Below are positions 56,713 to 64,000 of a stretch of 64,000 nucleotides of DNA, piece by piece (the first letter of the stretch is position 1; the number at the start of each line of letters is the position of its first letter). The stretch covers positions 62,001 to 126,000 of the forward strand of contig QJPP01001546.1 of assembly GCA_003996215.1 (NCBI GenBank). Direction: 5' to 3'. This stretch comes from Jaltomata sinuosa. Taxonomy: Eukaryota; Streptophyta; Magnoliopsida; Solanales; Solanaceae. Both the position numbers and the translations under genes were made by a program. The notes beneath the pieces are model-generated. The model was not told the origin of the DNA, did not search any database, and was given only the letters and a program-made list of their open reading frames with translations.

Positions 56713-59036
56713 TTGGGCCTTCAGTTTTGACTACTGAGTACAGAGTTAGATCCCGTCAGCTTAATGCTCCATCTGGAGAGCGAGAGTTAGAGGTTCCAGA
56801 TACCATTTCTCCAGGTTAGGCTTTTGCTACCCTCAGCTTGTGATAGTCCTGCTTGCGTTGCGATTTTTTCCCTTTTATCATTTATTTGCTTATATGCCTG
56901 CTTGCTACTTGTTTAGTTGTTTGATTTCTGAATTGTAGCTTTTATGCGTTGTTTTCCTGGTAGTTTATTCCTTAGTAGTGGATGGGGTGAGATATCCATA
57001 AGAGGTGTTTACCCGGAGTTGTAGCTTGTGGGTAGTTCTTGTTTGTCTGTTTCTGGTTGGGCTTATCCCCAATTTGTAATGACTCTGGACTTGTGAGTGA
57101 GTCTTCCCCTTTGAGCGGTCCTAGATGGTTGTTGCATAGGTTGTTATCTACCATGGCTAGATGTTCTTATTTTAGTTTGGTGTTACCGGTAGTTGTGCTA
57201 AAGTTGAGATTTTGTCTTCAGATGGGAGATGTTGGTTGTGCTAGTGAGCATGGTTTGGCTGTATTTTTGGGTGATTAGAATCATTCCTCTTTATGTGGTT
57301 GTTTTAGCAGGTTGGCAAGAATGTGGGTTGTTCCCATAGTCTCCCTCACTTTCTTATCCGGTGGGGTTGTCTTATCATTTTCCCCGGTTCCAGTTTCAAT
57401 GAATTTTGATCATAGTCCTTTTGTTAAGCCTTTTCTTATGGCATTATGATTGAGTTTGGCTTTAGCATTTTCAACTATGTGTTGATCATAGCCTCGTGGT
57501 TGAGATGTATTCGTAGAATTCTGGGTGAGTTGGGCATCCGGCCCATTTTCTCTTGCCTTGTTGAGTTTTGACAATGTAAGTTTTGTAGCTAAGGGAATGG
57601 CTCCACGTTCTTCATTTTAGAAAGGAGTTTGTAAGGTTTAGTATATGCTATGGAAAGGTTTTTTTGGGTTGAAAAAGAAGGGAGATGACTCCTTCTTTGT
57701 GATTATGTGTTTAGTTGTTTGCTGAGATGACTACAAAGGTTTGCTTTGGGATTGTGTGTTGGTGATTTGATTTGGCCATCTACAGATTGCAGTGGTTTCC
57801 TTTGATTGGTTTGAGATTTCAGTAGCAGCTGCGGTTTTGGCAACTTGATATTCAAGCCTAGTTGACTTTGGTTCCTATGGGTTCATTGGCAGCATATCAG
57901 TCTACTCGCGGGTTCGCCAGAAACATTAAATGATAAATTGGGATTCTATTTTAGAATCATGGCTTGGAAAGTTACATCGGTTGGTTCGTGGCAGTTTCTA
58001 TTTGGTTGCAGCACCCTAGTACCGGGAGGCAGTGGGTGCGGGCGACTTAGCTTCTTTACTTCAGTTTTGGATGCGACTGTTCGCCCTGGGCACCTAGTCT
58101 TTGGCTAACCTCTATTTTAGGCTGGATATTCCAGATTTTGGTGGTGCTCTTCATGGTAAGAAGTTTCTTCCATCTTGGTTAGACAGATGCAGTGGCGTAA
58201 GTTCCTGATCCAATGGTGATGTATTATACATGGTCAAGTTGTACAGGTTGAGACTATCGAGCTTATTCATGGGTTCTAATGATACTTTAAGGTTTATGGT
58301 CGTCTTCATTTGCCGAGAGGTTAGAGGCTTGTTTAATTAATTCTTCAAGGGTTGTCTTTCACGTGGGGTTCCAATATTAGTTAGTCTCGTCCAGTATGGA
58401 CTAGAAGTTTGGTATGGTATATGCTTCAAAATTGTTGGTTGTCTGTAGATCTGGAAGAGAGGTTGATTCGATCCAAAGGGGTGAGTTGACGTTATATGCA
58501 AATTTATGCGACTAGATGGAAACTTTAGACCCCAGGGACCTTTTCCTTTGCCTTCACGGTGTTTTGACTTGATATTCATGGCATGGTGGACTTCTTCCCG
58601 AGGTGAGATTGGTAAGACGACTTCAGAATAGGATGGTGTTCGAGTAATTTGGAGTTGCAGTGTTCTTAGAGTATGGAGCTTAGCTAATAATTACAGACTT
58701 CATGGTAGTCTTACCACACTACTTGCAGGATCTTGGTTTTGGTTTGAGTCTGTTGGCCAGGTTGCCCTGGTTCATTTGCTTCTGTTTGACTCAGACTCGG
58801 CATGGTGCAGCGGTTGGGTTTATTCTACAGTTTGGAAGCTTTTTCATCAACACAAGGTATTCATATATGCCTTTCCTAACTTTGGTGTGCAGACTTCAGT
58901 CGGATTCAGATGGGTTGATCAGTTGGGTTTAGTTAGCAAGTTTGGTGTTGTGTCGGTGCTTATCAGTTGAGATTCCCGAGGTTCAGTTGGGTTGGTAGAT
59001 CTTTGCAGTTTTGGAGTTTGAGTTTGGAATCTAGCT

Positions 59037-59222
59037 TTGCTAGTAAGAAGTTTAGGCTTGGTTGCCTTCTTTGGTTCTTCTCTTTTGGGTGTCGTCCAGT
59101 CGATGAGGCTACCCGAGTTGTCTGAGAGAGTAGTGCGGGTTTTGTATCCGCTGTTCTTTTCATCTCTAGCCTTTCCTTCTTTCTGGACATTCGGGGACGA
59201 AAGTCTTTTGAGTAGTGGATGA
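59037..59222 (+). pseudogene. Chromodomain-like pol C-terminus, internal region 2
   Basis: VDEAT followed, after a one-base shift, by ELSERVVRVLYPLFF, homologous to 51551-51745 and with the same type of frameshift. It is followed by the polypurine-like stretch and LTR3. Confidence 0.6.
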
Positions 59223-62200
59223 TGTAATGATCCTTCTGGTCATTTATGTGTTTTCTCCCTTCTTGTACCGTTAGATCTTGCCTCTAGCAACCCCAAGTCA
59301 TTTATGGCATGCTGGGACCCATAATTCGGTGCCCGGGCCATTTGTATGGTCTTTTGGCCGTTCCTTGTTTTAGAGCTTTAGGCTTTTGAAATCGTTGACT
59401 TCAGTCAACATCTTTGTGAACGAGCTCAGAATCGAATATCGACAGTTTTGTTAGCTTCGGAGCATTGAATTTGGTCTAGAGGGACCCTTGGTCGGGATCC
59501 GGGAGCTTTTCAACTTGGAATTCTCTCTCATTTTGTGTTTTCAGGCCAATTGGGCTTGTTTGGTTGACTTTGGTCAACATTCGAAGAAGACGACCTCGGA
59601 TGGAAATTGCGTCAGCGTCGTTAACTTCAAAATGATGAGTTTGAGTTAGTTAGTTGGTTGGTTCGGGTTCCGGATGAGTCGAGCTCATTTCGTGTGTTTG
59701 ATTGGCATTAGCTAGTGTTGACTTAGGTCAACATTTTTTCAAAACAACCTCGTATGGAAGTTTTGTCGATTCCATTGAGTCCGGAACACCGTTTCCACTC
59801 TAATAGCACTATCGGTTTTTGAGTATCGGGTTTTGATTGTGCCCGGATTCCACCATTGATGCTCATTCCAAGCTTGGAAATTCTTATGTAGTGGATACTC
59901 CTAGCTCGTGCATGCTTCGTGGGGGTGAAGGATTGTCCACCTTGGCTTAAATTCCATCTTTGTGGTAAGTAATTCTTTCCCAATTTCCGATATTATTTTT
60001 GAAATTCTATCTTTAAGCCTCATCTTGAGCGGGCTGTTTTGAGCCCCAATTGTTGTGTATTTTCGCTCAACTTTTGAGTATGTGCTCCTGAGATGGTAAG
60101 GAACACATGTGTGTTTTTCATTTCCGATTTCGAGTTGCGGGGCCCATGGGCCTGTTTGTGACCCAGATTTTGACCCGGATATTATTATAGCAATATGGGT
60201 ATCTTTAGTCTTGCTTTGACACCTAGATTATTGTGTTGATAGTTGTTTCGTGATTTGGAGCTTCCCAGAGCAGTTCGAGCCTGGACAACATCGTCCCCGC
60301 AGCTATTCGTCGGACGACAGGTAGGTTATGGCTTTCCCTACATAGAGATATCCTTTTAGGCTGGTAATGTCTGTTGAGTAGCTGCTGGGCCTGTGCAGGG
60401 CTAATAGGAAATGTTGTGAGACGTTGGGCTAATTTATATTTGTGTGCGAGCATATCATCCATGAAAAAGGTTTTCCCTGTATGTTTTACTTTTGTTTTGG
60501 CTACGAGCCACTATAGATGGGTTTTCCTAAACATGTATGGCCCTGGTGGCTCATTTTTGGTATAACCTAATGATGACATGGGATTTTGGATGATTTCACA
60601 CTTGATTTTCTACTAATACTACGCTATGCCGGGCGGAGTACTACACTTGATTTTCTATTGATATTGGCTCTGCCGGGCGGAGTACTACATCTGATTTTCT
60701 TACGGATTTAGACCCGGATATGCTCTGGTCACCTTTTGAGAGGGTTATTGATACTTTTATCACTGATTTAGACCCGAGTATACTTTGGGCACCCTTCGAG
60801 AGAGTCTTTTGAGATTACTAATACTATTTTAGACTCGATTTAATCCCGGGCATGCATATTCAAAATTGAGCCACTGGCTTGAAACCGGACTTATTTCTGG
60901 ATGACATGTTAGAGATTCCGTGTCCCTTACTGTATGTGGTTAAGGACCTCCATGGGACCTCCCTTCCGGGGCCTGGCTAGGAACGTGGTGCACCAGATGA
61001 GGGTTATACGGTGTAGGATGAGGTATAGCGGGAAAGTCCCACCATGGGTCCTCCTACCAAAGTGTCAGGAAGAGGTGCATAGAGATTTACTATTACCCAT
61101 TCCATCATATCATCATCATGCATTTTCACTTGGATTCCACCCTTGTTTACTATGTGTTTAGTGTACGCTCTGGTTTTATAGACAGCCGAAGGGTTTGTTA
61201 TCACTTGATTATGTTCCTTGGTTGTATGGGCGGCCGTTGGGACTGTAGGTAGATTATATTTACTCATGTCTTTACTTAGAGCTAGTCATGGCTTACGGTT
61301 CTGGTGACTTAGCGGTTATTAGCCTGTTGAGGCTCCAGTTGTGGGATCTTGATTTATCGAGAGGGCTAGTGAGTCCTATCTTATTGAGCTACTTTTGTGT
61401 GGCCTTTAAAGCAGAGTGTGAGTTTCTAGTTCCATCCTTATGAGGATTTGAGTAGTATCTCTTGGTTATTATGGTTTAGTGGTTCTGTCCTAGGTTGATA
61501 TTTGCGAGGTTGATCTCTGCTTATATTATCTTTGAAGTTGGATTCATTAAATGTTTTCCTTTAGTATATTGATCCCTTCTTGAGTATGTGAAATTTCCTT
61601 CTCCCTTCCTTTTTTACTTGAGGTTACCGGTATACCGCCATGTTTTCTAAATTCTTTCCTTTTATATACTATTATTGCAAGGATCCCAGGTGCGTTATTC
61701 TTCTTATACCTGTGTTCTGTGTATATTAGTTTTCTGTGCTTGCATTATTTGTTATTATTTTTGGTTTGTTACTCGTGTGCTAGTTTCCTTGTGCTTCTTC
61801 TTTGCTTTCGTGACTACTTTCTTGTATTCTGTTTGTTACTATTTTTATATCTTATATGCGCTAAGTCGGCCGATGATGCCTACTGGGTACCCATTGTTTT
61901 GGTGCTTATAATACAGTTATGCACTTTTTGGTGCAGATATTAGTTGACACTTTGTCATTTATCGCATTGGAGACTCGTGCAACTTTTGGATAATAGAGAC
62001 TAGGGTGAGCGCCTAGCGGTCGGGGCTTGGCCATATCTCATCTGTTGTACTGTTACTCCTTGTACTTTCTGAGATAGATTTATATTGTATTTTGTTACTT
62101 CTAGCACTTATATTCTATTAAAAGCTTCTGTACTGTCGATACCAAATCTTGGGTTAGTGTAGTTTCCTTTATGTATATATTCGGGGTTTTCTTCCGCTTT

Positions 62201-62352
62201 GTCTACTTATACATTTTGTTTCCACTTATTTTCGCTTATTGCGCATTTTTGTTAGGTAGTAGCCCATTACTAACTGTTCTGGGCTACGGGGATTAGTTTG
62301 CCTACTGGGGGGTTGTAGGTGCCATCATCACCTGAGAAATCGAGTCTTGACA
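59223..62352 (+). repeat. Array LTR3, promoter-deleted
   Basis: 3130 bp. Relative to LTR1 and LTR2 it lacks about 410-465 bp at 59853 (palindrome cluster, TATA-like box, start of the leader) and about 220 bp near 60345. The first junction sits on ATTCC, present at both ends of the missing segment. It has two minisatellite units at 60599-60687. It ends TCTTGACA. Confidence 0.88.
60599..60687 (+). repeat. 45-bp minisatellite, 2 copies (LTR3)
   Basis: Two units, the second with the dyad-like CTCTGCC-G-GGCGGAG. Completes the 5/4/2 series in the three LTRs. Confidence 0.88.
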
Positions 62353-64000
62353 CTCAACTCTAAGGGTATATATCCATAATAGGTTAGTGCGCACGTAGGC
62401 TCAACTCTGACAGTATATGGTCTCAGCCATGTTCATAAGGCAGCGTTTCATCGTGAGTCAAGTGAATTTAATATCTCTAACTTTGCCTCACCGTTGCTTA
62501 ATTTATCTTTTATCAACTGATTCCATGAAGGCCTATGAATAATTAATTACACTATGAAACCAAAGGTAAAAATAGTAAGCTCTAAATGACAATTTATGAC
62601 TCTAGGTAACTGACGGTAATCACTGATTAACTAAATCAACTAGTAAACTTTGATATGTTTTTCAAATGAATTATATGAACATATATTTATTGTAACGATG
62701 ATAAATATTCTATAACAAATGAATTATCTCTATAAACATATAACAAATGTACTATATGAGTTCTATGGAATATAAATAAAGGCATATATATAGATTTAAA
62801 TACTATATGAATACTTTGACTTGAAATAGGTCGAAAACTCATGAACATATGGAAAATGAATAACTGATATGCAGGGGTGATTACTATGAAGCATAAGGAA
62901 GATAAAAACTGAATACCATTTTTTATATATCATATAAAATATATAGACCCTTGTAGAGAAATATGTGACGAAGGCTCGTGCCTTACGGCGAAAGAGGTTT
63001 TCGCCTTACATACCTTGATTCCAAGTCCTGTGAAATTAATATGGACTTTTATCCTTCCTTACAGTAGGTACTCTACACAAATATCAAGTTTTACAACTAT
63101 TACAAATTGCTCACAAACACATTTAAGTCGTATCGACAATATGTCGGCTATTAGGTGAGCAACTTGTTGGTCCTACATTTTTGATACATATGCTTCTTTC
63201 TATCTTTCTTCTATTATTACATCAATATGTCAAACACATAATATAAATATTTCTATCAGCTAATAACAGTGTGTCACCCACAAAATAGTTTTTCAAAACC
63301 AAATGTGTAGCATGTTCACACAACTACAAAAAACATAGTGTATAGCCACACACAACAATTTGAAGCCCAAACTAGCCACAACCAAACCCAAAAATCAGGC
63401 TTCTAACCTTTAAATCTAATAATACATATAAAAAAACCCAAAATAGTTCAATATAATAAGAGTAAATCAAACTCACGGCTTCCGATAACCATCATGTGAG
63501 TTCATACCACAATTATGCCTAACATATATCTCTTTCTTTTCATAGACAAGAAAGGGTTAAGAGGGAATAACCTTACCATGAACTTGATGAAATTTATAGT
63601 ATCTTTTCTTGGATCTTCCCATAACAAATACTTTCCTGCAACATGAATCCTTGAAATAAGAAGAAACTAATTGAAAATGGCAACACAACAAAAGGGCTAC
63701 CTTGGGAGCTCTTTGTCTAGGGGCAGCCCCAACCTTCCCAATGAGAATTAACATGTTCTCCACCCTCCTTATAGTAAAAAATATGTAAAACATATATTGA
63801 ATACTTACCATAAAGCCTTGGAATACTTGAGGAAGAAAGGGATAACTAAGAGAGCTTGAACAGAGAGAGAGAGAGAGAGAATTGTTTCTTATCTTGTGTA
63901 CTAAAATAAGGATAACTGGGTCTATATATTTGTGGATGTGCAGATATGGATATTGGATCTGACCCATGAGCCGCCCCATGTCCATTGGGTTGCTTAAATT
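62353..64000 (-). repeat. LTR-X, right segment
   Basis: Continuation of 43491-44343 after the array; it reaches the right edge. AT-rich. Near its end, in minus orientation, a TATA-like AATATATAGA (63921-63930) is followed by a CT-rich leader ((GA)n on plus at 63862-63882) and then ATGGTAAGT at about 63806-63814, a splice-donor-like motif. A stem GGCGAAA/TTTCGCC lies at 62987-63005. The 142-codon frame over 63557-63985 spans the TATA box and leader, so I do not call it a gene. Family not identified. Confidence 0.5.

Larger units (their letters stand above)
55714..59222 (+). mobile_element. Array internal region 2
   Basis: 3509 bp, same layout as internal region 1: primer site TTGGTATCATAGC (about 55716-55728), gag, a long uninterpretable part (about 56713-59036), a chromodomain-like tail, and GGGGACGAAAG just before LTR3. 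Confidence 0.85.
44344..62352 (+). mobile_element. Three-LTR tandem array of a gag-only chromovirus-like element
   Basis: Plus-strand structure LTR1 (44344-48241), internal 1 (48242-51755), LTR2 (51756-55713), internal 2 (55714-59222), LTR3 (59223-62352). The outer flanks CTCTA (44339-44343) and CTCAA (62353-62357) fit one target duplication, so the array most likely grew in place by unequal recombination between LTRs after a single insertion. Each internal region has a tRNA-Met primer site, a damaged gag and a degraded chromodomain tail, but no recognisable protease, RT, RNase H or integrase core. Confidence 0.87.

Noticed and set aside
63557..63985. 142-codon minus-strand frame at the right edge
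   Set aside because: It covers a TATA-like box, a (CT)n leader and splice-like motifs. It is more likely LTR promoter and leader than coding sequence.
1..64000. Host genes, tRNA or rRNA genes, CRISPR arrays, bacterial-type operons
   Set aside because: None seen. The only tRNA-like sequences are 12-18-base primer-binding sites, and every recognisable protein motif belongs to a retrotransposon.

Overview
The window is repeat-rich plant nuclear DNA with no recognisable host gene, rRNA, tRNA gene or CRISPR array. All of it that I can explain is Ty3/Gypsy LTR retrotransposons, mostly decayed and inserted into one another. The evidence is primer-binding sites for plant tRNA-Met and tRNA-Asp, Athila-type and Tekay/Del-type chromovirus proteins, AT-rich sequence and many stop codons. 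I take it to be pericentromeric or other heterochromatin of a eudicot. Solanaceae is my best guess, from remembered resemblance only. Lineage names (Athila, Tekay) are also recognised from motifs, not from a search.

Layout, using names from this annotation. Left block: Tek-A (1-2571, minus, runs off the left edge) sits in Ath-A (2572-4188), which sits in the protease of Ath-B (4189-7485). Ath-B ends at an illegitimate junction with Tek-B (7486-12263, minus). Tek-B sits in the gag of Ath-C, the only Athila copy on the plus strand, seen at 12264-13636 and 25354-26772.

Middle: Ath-C's protease is split by Ath-D (13637-25353, target duplication GATGT/GATGC). Ath-D has lost nearly all its internal region, and its 3' LTR carries a complete but dead Tek-C (14062-23055, duplication ATTGT/GTTGT). 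Ath-C's reverse transcriptase is split by Ath-E (26773-43490, minus). Ath-E contains Tek-D (30409-37714, duplication TTTCC/TTTCA, about 1.75 kb of pol deleted) and a solo LTR (39755-41755).

Right: Ath-E's protease is split by LTR-X (43491-44343 and 62353 to the right edge). LTR-X is itself split by an 18-kb plus-strand tandem array, LTR-internal-LTR-internal-LTR (44344-62352, flanks CTCTA/CTCAA). The array's units keep a damaged gag and a chromodomain stump but no polymerase that I can find.

No gene in the window looks functional. The points most worth checking are: (1) the three-LTR tandem array of a gag-only element; (2) a shared LTR layout in unrelated families, with GC-rich short palindromes next to an ACAAAAATRCCC motif; (3) three independent insertions within about 20 codons of the Athila protease; (4) a 45-bp minisatellite with an internal dyad that varies 5/4/2 between LTR copies. 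I did not find a new defence, regulatory or metabolic system.
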